Source of the DNA: Bacteroidota bacterium
GTDB lineage: Bacteria; Bacteroidota; UBA10030; UBA6906
Length of the DNA stretch: 6,376 nt
NCBI GenBank assembly: GCA_016844425.1
Contig: JAERML010000213.1
Location: 1 to 6,376 of the forward strand
Reading direction: 5' to 3'
In this document: in pieces, positions 1-4,832 of the stretch
Numbering within the stretch: position 1 is the stretch's first letter
Layout of the letters: each line of letters starts with the position of its first letter
Position numbers and translations under genes: made by a program
Notes under the pieces: model-generated
Told to the model about the DNA's origin: nothing
The model's database searches: none
The model's input: only the letters and a program-made list of their open reading frames with translations

Positions 1-237
1 TCCGGCGCAGAACTAACGCGGCACCCTTTAGCGCTCGCCGCCGCGCTGGAGAAGATCGATGGTGCAATCGAACCGACCCGCGCGATTAAGAAAGGAACCG
101 CTCATCTTTGCATTGTCGATCCCCTGGGCCGACACATTAATGAAAAAGAGGGTGCATTCTCGAATCTTTTTGCCACCCATCCGCCGATCGCCAAACGGAT
201 CATGCAACTGAAAGCGATGGCATACCAACACATGTAA
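1..237 (+). CDS. M48 family (HtpX-like) zinc metalloprotease, C-terminal end only
   Basis: The window opens inside this gene in frame 1; 78 codons remain before the TAA. Visible are SGAELTRHP-LALAAALEKI near the start, then GTAHLCIVDPLG, and near the end LFATHPPIAKRIMQLKAMA. This order (the TR-P-LA-ALEKI helix, an ATAHL-IV-PL strand, then L-FSTHPPI--RI--L--M) is the usual C-terminal signature of M48 membrane-associated peptidases of the HtpX type, which degrade damaged membrane proteins. The HExxH zinc site and the membrane segments lie upstream of the window, so activity cannot be judged. The gene converges on the lipoprotein gene with only 7 nt between the two stop codons. No hairpin terminator fits in that gap. 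Family call is firm; HtpX proper versus another M48 branch is not settled. Confidence 0.88.
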   Translation, partial: SGAELTRHPLALAAALEKIDGAIEPTRAIKKGTAHLCIVDPLGRHINEKEGAFSNLFATHPPIAKRIMQLKAMAYQHM

Positions 238-244
238 CCGCCAG

Positions 245-751
245 CTAATTCCCCTTCGCGGCAGCAAGAATGGCCAGCATGTCTGCTTCCAGCGAAGCAT
301 GCGGGCGCTCCGTGATCCTCCCCACTTCAACCTCATGCTTTAGAAAGATGAACGTCGGAACGCGTTCGATCGCGTAACGGCCCGTCATTCCGTCTGCGCT
401 CTTTTTTGTTCTATCTAGCCCATATAGCCTGATTCTGTCCGGAGGAAACCCGATGGCGTCCGCCACCTTGAAAAAGCGAGGCACCTCGCGGTAACTATCG
501 CTGCACCATGTACCGAGGAACACCAGCACGTCCACATCATTGTTGAGAGTTCCGATCAGATGCACGATGTCAGCATCGATGGTGAGTGTGTCATACGTTT
601 CGCTAAAGCGGTGATAGGCGGGCTCGTTCAAAACCGTTCTCGTGATCCATCCCAGTTCCATTTTCTCGCGCTCAGCCTCCCGGGTTGAAACACACCCTGT
701 GGCGAGAACCACCAAGGCAATCCCAAGAAGTAAGAATGTCATGAATCTCAT
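245..751 (-). CDS. Thioredoxin-fold lipoprotein with a single active-site cysteine
   Basis: Predicted product of 168 aa. Residues 4-19 are a hydrophobic signal segment ending LATG-Cys20, a lipobox-like site (Ala rather than Leu at -3), so the protein is probably exported and lipid-anchored. Residues 76-95 hold the thioredoxin strand and active-site loop, VLVFLGTWCSDS. Cys83 is present, but the second Cys of CxxC is Ser86. RVPTFIF at 130-136 supplies the cis-proline (Pro132) opposite the active site. Monothiol proteins of this form are common among thioredoxin-family proteins; a thiol-binding or monothiol redox role in the envelope is inference. An in-frame TTG at 772 would add seven polar residues before the signal peptide, so ATG at 751 was chosen; ATG at 742 is also possible. 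The SD is weak (GGGAAAG). The gene diverges from queF, with a 79-nt shared control region. Confidence 0.8.
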   Translation of the reverse strand: MRFMTFLLLGIALVVLATGCVSTREAEREKMELGWITRTVLNEPAYHRFSETYDTLTIDADIVHLIGTLNNDVDVLVFLGTWCSDSYREVPRFFKVADAIGFPPDRIRLYGLDRTKKSADGMTGRYAIERVPTFIFLKHEVEVGRITERPHASLEADMLAILAAAKGN

Positions 752-754
752 CTG

Positions 755-783
755 TTTACTTTCCCGCTGCAATGAGTTATATT
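755..783 (+). promoter_or_regulatory. Candidate sigma-70-type promoter for queF-yhhQ
   Basis: TTTACT (755-760) and TATATT (778-783) are separated by 17 bp and match the -35/-10 consensus at 4/6 and 5/6 positions. Transcription would start near 790, giving a leader of about 40 nt. Just downstream, 790-800 is an 11-bp palindrome, ACATT-C-AATGT, between the divergent genes, which could be an operator. The leader lacks the features of a preQ1 riboswitch (no AGAGGTTCTA-like stem or A-rich tail). The element overlaps the first codons of the divergent lipoprotein gene. Found by eye only. Confidence 0.4.
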
Positions 784-830
784 TAGTTCACATTCAATGT
801 AGCATTCCCATAACGCAAACACAACGCGCC

Positions 831-1241
831 ATGACCCAACCGCTGGGCCGCAGATATGATATCCAGGATGTTTCCACGATCGACGTCGGCGTGCTGGAGA
901 CATTCCCTTACAAGTATCCGGGTAAGGATATTGTCATTAATATCGACACTGATGAGTTCACGGCAGTTTGTCCTTGGTCAGGCCTGCCGGATTTTGCAAC
1001 CATCAAGATTGACTATATCCCTCACAAAGTTATTGTCGAACTCCGATCTCTGAAGTACTATCTCCTTTCATACCGGACTGTCGGAATCTATCAGGAACAC
1101 GTGGTAAACCGTATTCTCGACGATCTTGTCCGATGTGCAAGACCAAGATGGATGAAGGTGACCACCGACTATAAAGTGCGCGGAGGAATCCACACTGTCG
1201 CAAGCCGCGAGTACAACGCCCGCCTGAAACCAAGACCCTAA
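831..1241 (+). CDS. queF: NADPH-dependent 7-cyano-7-deazaguanine (preQ0) reductase QueF
   Basis: Predicted product of 136 aa, the size of the single-domain (YkvM-type) QueF. The enzyme reduces the nitrile of preQ0 to the aminomethyl group of preQ1 using two NADPH, in cytosolic queuosine biosynthesis. The sequence shows FTAVCPWSGLPDFATI (residues 43-58), with Cys47 the thioimide-forming nucleophile and Asp54 the proton donor. The QueF motif is VELRSLKYYLLSYR (69-82), with substrate-binding Glu70. Glu89 falls in the YQEH segment where the Bacillus enzyme has HED. PRWMKV and KVRGGIH complete the fold. In the E-x-K-S-x-K motif the first Lys is Arg72 here. ATG at 831 was chosen because the product then begins where QueF proteins begin; the longer reading frame from 642 runs over the antisense of the lipoprotein gene. 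No SD is visible. It lies 2 nt from yhhQ. Confidence 0.95.
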   Translation: MTQPLGRRYDIQDVSTIDVGVLETFPYKYPGKDIVINIDTDEFTAVCPWSGLPDFATIKIDYIPHKVIVELRSLKYYLLSYRTVGIYQEHVVNRILDDLVRCARPRWMKVTTDYKVRGGIHTVASREYNARLKPRP

Positions 1242-1243
1242 CA

Positions 1244-1849
1244 ATGGCACTCTACCTGACGATTGCCTTGTATGTCGCCTGCGACCTTATTGCCAACATT
1301 ACAGCCTTCAAACCCCTGGCCATCGGAGAGATCGTTGTTCCCGGCGGTGTGTTTATCTATGCACTGACCTTCACCTTGATTGATCTCATCAACGAACAAC
1401 TGGGCCGGGAGGGGGCGCGCAAGGTGGTCTTTAGTGCCTTTGCTGCAAACGCACTCCTGGCTTTGTATTCTGCGTTCATCATAACTGTTCCCTCACCCGC
1501 GTTCTTTACAGGACAGGAGGCAATTACCACGGTGCTTGGCAGCACACCACGGATCGTTGGGGCAAGCCTTGCTGCGTTTCTCATTAGCTCACTGCTGGAT
1601 GTAGAGATTTTCGCGCAATGGAAAGCGCGGGTGGCGGGGCACAAATGGGCGCGGGTCCTCCTCAGCAACGGCATATCCACTGGAGTTGACAGCGTAGTGT
1701 TTGTCTGCGTTGCTTTCTGGGGGGTGTATCCAGTGGTTCCATTAATGGCCGGTCAGTACGTAGTGAAGATGGGGGTGACCGTTCTGAGTCTGCCGCTTAT
1801 CTATGCAGGCGGAAGGGGAATGAAAAAATTGAGTCGTGGAACGGACTAG
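1244..1849 (+). CDS. yhhQ: Queuosine precursor transporter, YhhQ/QPTR family (COG1738, DUF165, 'VUT')
   Basis: Predicted integral membrane protein of 201 aa with about six hydrophobic segments (roughly residues 2-18, 33-48, 62-84, 104-119, 139-159, 165-188). Family landmarks are N-ITAFKP (18-24), ALTFTLIDLINEQLG (40-54) followed by GAR, RIVGASLAAFLISSLLDVEIF (103-123), and a later ISTGVDSVVF (144-153). In this family these conserved polar residues (the DLINE and D-IF/DS-F segments) line the substrate path, and members import preQ0/preQ1 or related bases. The ATG follows the queF stop by 2 nt and has no good SD of its own, so translational coupling with queF is likely. Having reductase and importer together suggests salvage of preQ0 or preQ1 in addition to, or instead of, synthesis. 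The stop codon overlaps that of the convergent nitrilase gene. Confidence 0.93.
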   Translation: MALYLTIALYVACDLIANITAFKPLAIGEIVVPGGVFIYALTFTLIDLINEQLGREGARKVVFSAFAANALLALYSAFIITVPSPAFFTGQEAITTVLGSTPRIVGASLAAFLISSLLDVEIFAQWKARVAGHKWARVLLSNGISTGVDSVVFVCVAFWGVYPVVPLMAGQYVVKMGVTVLSLPLIYAGGRGMKKLSRGTD

Positions 1850-2613
1850 ATCCTCGTTTTCCGGAGAAGCAACGCTTCGCGTAGGTTATTGTGCGTCTTC
1901 TTCGCGATGCGAATCCGGTCGAGATCGAGAGAGAACGAGTGGATTGGAGAACGGCGGACCTTGCGGGTTGAGAACACCTCTCTGCCCAGTGGATCGAACG
2001 CATATGAGTATCCCCCTTCATTTCCCAACGCGTTACATCCCACAACAAAAATCTGGTTTTCAATTGCTCGCGCTTTGAGAAGCGTCCGCCAGGCATCGTC
2101 ACGTACTAATGGCCATCGCGCCGGGACAAAAATAACTGATGCTTGTTTCAAAGCCAATTTCCGTAGCAGCTCCGGAAACCGGACGTCGTAACAAATCACG
2201 ATACCACCCCGAACACCTCTGTCCCCAGCGTCAAGAAGAAATGTCGAGCCACCGCTCCCGCGGACGAAGTATCGATCGTCGCCGGCTGGCTTGAAAAGGT
2301 GTACTTTGTCGTAACGCGATACTTGTTTCCCTTTTCTGTATACAAAGCATGTATTGGTCTGCGTCCCGTTTTGGTTAATCAAAGCGACGCTCCCAGCAAT
2401 ACACGTCAGCGAGAACAAACGAGATGCGGTTTTGAACCTTGTCAGGAAGGAGTCGGAGGCTCGATGAAACGCCGCCCCCCGAGCGAGGGCGGCATATCCA
2501 CCATCAACGAGTTCCGGAAAGATGAGAACATCGAGAGATTGTAGTGTCGCAGACAAACCTGGTTGCGAAAGAGTTGAGCTGTCGTAACAGCAGCCAATCC
2601 GCAATCGCCCCAT
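1846..2613 (-). CDS. Carbon-nitrogen hydrolase, nitrilase superfamily (MtnU/omega-amidase-like)
   Basis: Predicted cytosolic amidohydrolase of 255 aa, close to the usual 250-270 aa. The catalytic triad is readable: Glu34 in LIFPELVDGGY, Lys103 in RYDKVHLF, and nucleophile Cys141 in IVICYDVRFPEL. PARWPLVRDDAWRTLLKARA (164-183) and the IENQIFVVGCNALG segment complete the conserved core, and SYAFDPLGREV is the typical C-terminal strand. The usual GEDRYF after the lysine motif reads GDDRYF, so the often-conserved extra Glu is Asp112. Relatives hydrolyse omega-amides such as 2-oxoglutaramate or act near methionine salvage; the substrate here cannot be told. ATG at 2613 lies 7 nt after the csp stop. 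The likely SD (AGGA, on the minus strand about 12 nt upstream) falls within the end of csp, so co-transcription is plausible. Its TAG shares CTAG with the yhhQ stop. Confidence 0.92.
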   Translation of the reverse strand: MGRLRIGCCYDSSTLSQPGLSATLQSLDVLIFPELVDGGYAALARGAAFHRASDSFLTRFKTASRLFSLTCIAGSVALINQNGTQTNTCFVYRKGKQVSRYDKVHLFKPAGDDRYFVRGSGGSTFLLDAGDRGVRGGIVICYDVRFPELLRKLALKQASVIFVPARWPLVRDDAWRTLLKARAIENQIFVVGCNALGNEGGYSYAFDPLGREVFSTRKVRRSPIHSFSLDLDRIRIAKKTHNNLREALLLRKTRI

Positions 2614-2620
2614 ACAATCA

Positions 2621-2821
2621 TCAGGTCCTGGCTATGTTGACGGCGCGCTTCCCCTTCTGCCCGTTCTGAATCTCAAACGTCACCAGATCCCCCTGTTTCA
2701 GTGTGTCTCTGAATCCGGTTTCCTTGACGTTGCTCTGGTGAAAGAAAATATCCTCGCCCCCTTCAGCTGTAATAAACCCATATCCTTTGGAACCGTTAAA
2801 GAATTTGACCGTACCCTTCAT
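2621..2821 (-). CDS. Cold-shock protein, CspA family
   Basis: Predicted protein of 66 aa, the standard size of a single cold-shock domain (five-stranded OB fold). KGTVKFFNGSKGYGFI (2-17) carries the RNP1-like motif (KGYGFI), and EDIFFHQSNV (23-32) the RNP2-like motif with its aromatic and His RNA-stacking residues. The end, GQKGKRAVNIART, is the usual last strand. Such proteins bind single-stranded RNA and DNA, melt secondary structure, and can act as transcription antiterminators. The SD is strong (AGGAG, about 7 nt before ATG). The gene sits directly downstream of an intrinsic terminator and a shorter csp-like ORF, with the nitrilase gene following closely. No convincing promoter is visible in the 80 nt before it, so its expression may depend on readthrough. 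Confidence 0.96.
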   Translation of the reverse strand: MKGTVKFFNGSKGYGFITAEGGEDIFFHQSNVKETGFRDTLKQGDLVTFEIQNGQKGKRAVNIART

Positions 2822-2840
2822 GTACTTCTCCTGATAAAAT

Positions 2841-2878
2841 AAGAAAAAAAAGAAAACCCCAGCACAACTCTGCCGGGG
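2841..2878 (-). terminator. Intrinsic terminator between the mini-csp and csp genes
   Basis: Read on the minus strand, CCCCGGCA (2878-2871) pairs with TGCTGGGG (2864-2857) through 8 bp including one G-U, closing a 6-nt loop. A run follows immediately: TTTTCTTTTTTTTCTT. This is a textbook Rho-independent terminator for the short upstream ORF. It ends only about 9 nt before the SD of the full-length csp gene, so it may also act as an attenuator controlling that gene. Confidence 0.85.
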
Positions 2879-2902
2879 CCGGGAGTGCAGAAATCCCTTG
2901 GC

Positions 2903-3010
2903 TTAGATCTTTGACACGTTGGATGCCACGAACACATCCTCACCTGATTCGCGCTGAATAAAACCGAAGCCCTTGGCTCCGTTGAACCACTTAACGACTC
3001 CCTTTTCCAT
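2903..3010 (-). CDS. Mini cold-shock protein: N-terminal half of a CspA domain, 35 aa
   Basis: Not a long ORF, but clear by translation: 35 codons starting [18 protein letters not shown], then [10 protein letters not shown] and ending ASNVSKI-stop. Residues 1-28 match a CspA N-terminus, including the RNP1-like KGFGFI and the start of the RNP2-like DVFV. The following His and the remaining three strands are missing. The ending ASNVSKI resembles the last strand of many Csp proteins (…QA-NV-KI), so the gene may be an in-frame internal deletion of about 30 codons that joined both ends. Alternatively it is a 3'-truncated copy in which DVFV-SNV equals the usual DVFVH-SNV. The SD is strong (AAGGAG, 7 nt from ATG) and a terminator follows, so it is probably transcribed and translated. 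A folded OB barrel is not possible at this length. Pseudogene versus functional leader peptide or mini-protein is open. Confidence 0.75.
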   Translation of the reverse strand: MEKGVVKWFNGAKGFGFIQRESGEDVFVASNVSKI

Positions 3011-3230
3011 GGGACAACTCCTTACTAGAGGTTTTCCTGATACGTACGGCTACGCCGCCCACCTGGGGCACCAGATTTATTGCGTCTTAATAGCCAACAG
3101 GCCGGGGTAGCGGGTGTTGTCCCAAGACTATCACCGCTGTTACGAGTGCCTGCCGATCAACCGCTGGGCGATCATTGCAGACAACGAAACCATTAAGTGC
3201 AAAAACGGTGTACTGTAATTTGCGGTGAGC
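3011..3230 (-). promoter_or_regulatory. Probable long 5' leader of the cold-shock transcript
   Basis: About 214 nt lie between the predicted transcription start near 3224 and the mini-csp ATG at 3010, with no convincing gene on either strand. Long structured leaders are typical of cold-shock mRNAs. On the minus strand, TGGGACAAC (3124-3116) is perfectly complementary over 9 nt to GTTGTCCCA (3018-3010), which spans the spacer after the SD and the first base of the start codon. Pairing would partly hide the initiation site. Other local GC-rich self-complementarity is present, but I did not fold the region. Confidence 0.4.
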
Positions 3231-3259
3231 AAGATAGAATAATGCGTGCAGAATTGCAA
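3231..3259 (-). promoter_or_regulatory. Candidate sigma-70-type promoter for the cold-shock cluster
   Basis: On the minus strand, TTGCAA (3259-3254) and TATCTT (3236-3231) lie 17 bp apart and match the -35 and -10 consensus at 4/6 each. The element sits just downstream of the terminator of the small-protein operon, which is a sensible place for a new transcript to start. It would give a leader of roughly 214 nt. By-eye prediction. Confidence 0.35.
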
Positions 3260-3306
3260 GCATTTTTTTCACCGATGAGCGCACTGCACCAGAAGTTATG
3301 GAAACA

Positions 3307-3338
3307 AAAAGGATAAAATGCTTCCATTTTACCCTTTT
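3307..3338 (-). terminator. Intrinsic terminator after the small-protein operon
   Basis: On the minus strand a 14-bp stem, AAAAGGGTAAAATG (3338-3325) with CATTTTATCCTTTT (3320-3307), has one G-U pair, a GAAG tetraloop and a following TGTTT. The stem's own 3' end supplies the U-rich stretch (TTTTTGTTT). It lies about 60 nt past the stop of the 50-aa ORF. The near-symmetrical structure could also stop transcription on the other strand. Confidence 0.7.
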
Positions 3339-3399
3339 ATCGCAACCTGAAGGCCCCCTCCCACCAAGGGAACATCTTCAGAAAAGATCATATCTTCGA

Positions 3400-3552
3400 T
3401 CAGCTCAAGAAATCATCAATATCATACAGATGGTTGTCATCTATCGGTTTGGTTCGGTCTTTGTAATCAACGACCGCAATTTTGGGCCTCTTCAAGAATA
3501 TCGGGAATGCAACTATCATTGCCACAAGCGCTGTCAACGTTATGACCTTCAT
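3400..3552 (-). CDS. Small single-pass membrane protein, 50 aa, unknown function
   Basis: Fifty codons from ATG to TGA. Residues 3-19 are hydrophobic (VITLTALVAMIVAFPIF), followed by LKRPK, then a polar, acidic tail with VVDYKDRTKP and DDNHLYDIDDFLS at the end. The Lys/Arg cluster after the hydrophobic stretch predicts one membrane helix with the C-terminus inside; cleavage as a signal peptide is less likely because no clear cleavage site is seen. The start has an AAAGG-type SD, 7 nt upstream, and lies 9 nt after the stop of the 49-aa ORF, so the two form an operon. A terminator follows. I do not recognise the family. The ordered amino-acid pattern, spacing, SD and terminator argue that it is a real gene. 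Partner or regulator of a membrane complex is a guess. Confidence 0.65.
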   Translation of the reverse strand: MKVITLTALVAMIVAFPIFLKRPKIAVVDYKDRTKPIDDNHLYDIDDFLS

Positions 3553-3561
3553 TTTGTGCCT

Positions 3562-3711
3562 TTACTGAACGGTCAGGAAGATTTCCTCTGCGAAAATTGT
3601 GCTGTATGTAACGGCGTACCATGACTGAATCTCGATCTCTTCGAGAAGAATCATTTCATGGTACTCCTTCTCGTCTTTTGAGAGATTTCCGAATCGATAG
3701 TTCTTTTTCAT
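3562..3711 (-). CDS. Small acidic protein, 49 aa, unknown function
   Basis: Forty-nine codons from ATG to TAA. The first 27 residues are charged (MKKNYRFGNLSKDEKEYHEM, then ILLEEIE). The rest is aromatic and hydrophobic (QSWYAVTYSTIF) and ends AEEIFLTVQ. Residues 11-30 could form an amphipathic helix. There is no signal peptide and no cysteine. The SD AGGAGG, 4 nt before ATG, is one of the best in the window and fixes the start. The 50-aa membrane ORF begins 9 nt after this stop, so the pair is probably co-translated. No homologue is recognised. The strong SD and operon layout make a chance ORF unlikely. I found no confident promoter upstream. Confidence 0.65.
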   Translation of the reverse strand: MKKNYRFGNLSKDEKEYHEMILLEEIEIQSWYAVTYSTIFAEEIFLTVQ

Positions 3712-3780
3712 GGTACCTCCTGTTTCCTGTGTCAACTGCTCTGGTCTAATTCCTTACGAAAGGTGTGCCACAAAAGGTCA

Positions 3781-3888
3781 TCACCTCTTCCCCCTTTCTG
3801 AGCACAGGGGGCAATTGATTGTCTCTTTTTCAGAACAATGGGAGAAGATTTTGCATACAACCAGCCCGGCCACAGCAAATTTTACCAT
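3781..3888 (-). CDS. Possible 35-aa ORF with hydrophobic N-terminus and cysteines
   Basis: From ATG at 3888 (AGGAG, 7 nt upstream) an ORF of 35 codons reads MVKFAVAGLVVCKIF, then a segment with CPLC and a basic end SERGKR. The hydrophobic start followed by CxxC could be a small membrane or metal-binding protein. It lies 69 nt upstream of the 49-aa gene on the same strand. Its end contains a 6-bp hairpin (CCCCCT/AGGGGG, 3790-3811). An in-frame ATG at 3894 would add two residues. It may equally be chance or a remnant: a shift in the G5 tract would extend it in another frame. Confidence 0.25.
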   Translation of the reverse strand: MVKFAVAGLVVCKIFSHCSEKETINCPLCSERGKR

Positions 3889-3961
3889 GAGCATGCTCCT
3901 ATTGCAAATCGCTATCAATCTTGCTACTACCACGCACAGACCTCTCTTCCCTTTGACCTCC

Positions 3962-4805
3962 ATGACATCAATTTCGCTTACTGGAAAATCATGCTTGGTT
4001 ACGGGTTCATCCCGCGTATTGGCCGTGCAGTTGCCATTTCACTGGCAAGAGCGGGAGGCAATGTCGCAATCGGGTTCCGTGAAGATGAGCTGGGAGCCGA
4101 CACTACGCAGAGAATCTGCGGGGAGTTTTCAATGATTGTGCAGTGTGATGTGGCAGATCCTGCAGATTGCCAGAGGGTGATTGGAGATGTCTACGACCGA
4201 TTTGGATCGGTGGATATTGTCGTTAACAATGCAGCAATATCACCACGGGGCTCTTTCTCCATGCCGTATGAGGCATGGGTGTCCCATTGGCGGCAAACCT
4301 TTGAAGCCGATCTGATGAGTGTGGTCAACATCCCGTTCTGTGCAGTAGAACTGATGAAGCGTCAACATAGTGGGAAAATCATCAATATCTCGCCTCGTTC
4401 CGCTTTCCGTGGGGAAACAGCGTACTTTGCCTAATGTCAACGGCCACTAAATCCAGCAACACTAGCCAAAAAGTGGATCTACGGACGCTGACCAAACGGA
4501 CACCAAAAGCCAATTGGGCGATAGCATCACCTCCATCCACGAGAGGATGTCTCGATCCTTCTGCGACCCAACACCAATGGAATTTTTTATACACACTCTA
4601 CCTCTCTGTCGCAACCGCCCAACTTGAAAACTCGTTCGCGGGACAATCCATGGAGCAAAACCGAAAACCACAACGGATCGAGTTGAAAAACACTCTCGGC
4701 AGAGTACCGTCGCCGTCCGGTGGATCATCATTGATGGCAGCGGAACATATCCGGTTCTTACTTTATTCTTTCTTCACATTTTTGTATCTTGACGGCGGTT
4801 GTTGA
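3962..4805 (+). pseudogene. Short-chain dehydrogenase/reductase (SDR) pseudogene, frameshifted
   Basis: Three frames in a row carry one SDR protein. Frame 2 from ATG 3962 gives MTSISLTGKSCLVTGSSR, the first strand and start of the TGxxxGxG cofactor loop. At about 4016 one base seems lost (CGCGTATT for CGC-GGT-ATT), and frame 1 continues with IGRAVAISLARAGGNVAIG, CDVADP, FGSVDIVVNNAAIS (NNAG-like, near 4225) and IINISPRSAFRGE (catalytic Ser codon 4390). This frame stops at 4432-4434, just where the YxxxK motif should follow. Frame 3 then runs to 4805 with faint SDR traces: TATKSSN, NWAIASPPST (for N-AIAPG-T), TLGRVPSPSGG and a final FLYLDGGC. The Tyr is not recoverable. No SD precedes the ATG. 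Original role probably NAD(P)H-dependent, of the 3-oxoacyl-ACP reductase type. The first half is certain; the third segment is weaker. Confidence 0.8.
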
Positions 4806-4832
4806 AGTGTTCCCGCCCTTGGGAGCGCTTCA
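4803..4832 (+). other. Hairpin at the SDR end/fbaB leader, with an alternative pairing
   Basis: TGAAGTGTTCCC (4803-4814) pairs with GGGAGCGCTTCA (4821-4832) over 12 bp including two G-U pairs, with loop GCCCTT. It starts on the stop codon of the decayed SDR gene. No U-run follows, so it is not a typical intrinsic terminator. The same left arm, GTTGAAGTG (4801-4809), is also perfectly complementary to CACTTCAAC (4831-4839), so two mutually exclusive folds are possible 40-50 nt before the fbaB SD. Confidence 0.4.

Noticed and set aside
752..772. TTG start for the thioredoxin-like lipoprotein
   Set aside because: It adds seven polar residues before an otherwise normal signal peptide. The ATG at 751 is the better start.
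642..830. Upstream extension of the queF reading frame to an ATG at 642
   Set aside because: It would add 63 residues antisense to the lipoprotein gene and unlike any QueF N-terminus. The ATG at 831 gives the normal family start.
784..830. preQ1 riboswitch in the queF-yhhQ leader
   Set aside because: The leader is only about 40 nt and has neither the G/C stem nor the A-rich tail of known preQ1 classes. Only a short 11-bp palindrome is present.
3087..3284. Minus-strand ORF of 65 codons in the cold-shock leader
   Set aside because: It has no SD and no recognisable family, and it overlaps the predicted promoter. It fits a non-coding leader better.
3298..3624. Cysteine-rich plus-strand ORF of 108 codons (possible zinc protein)
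   Set aside because: It lies antisense to the two small minus-strand genes and runs through their terminator. Its cysteines come from complementing ordinary codons, and it has no SD.
3712..3894. Frameshifted small zinc protein (GDCCV-like) on the minus strand
   Set aside because: CPLC followed in another frame by TFCG faintly resembles such proteins, but it needs a frameshift and lacks the diagnostic GDCC motif.
4434..4805. Independent 123-codon gene between the SDR part and fbaB
   Set aside because: It has no SD and low-complexity composition, and faint SDR C-terminal traces (AIASPPST, TLGRVPSP, LDGGC at the end) occur in the expected order. It is better read as the decayed end of the SDR gene.
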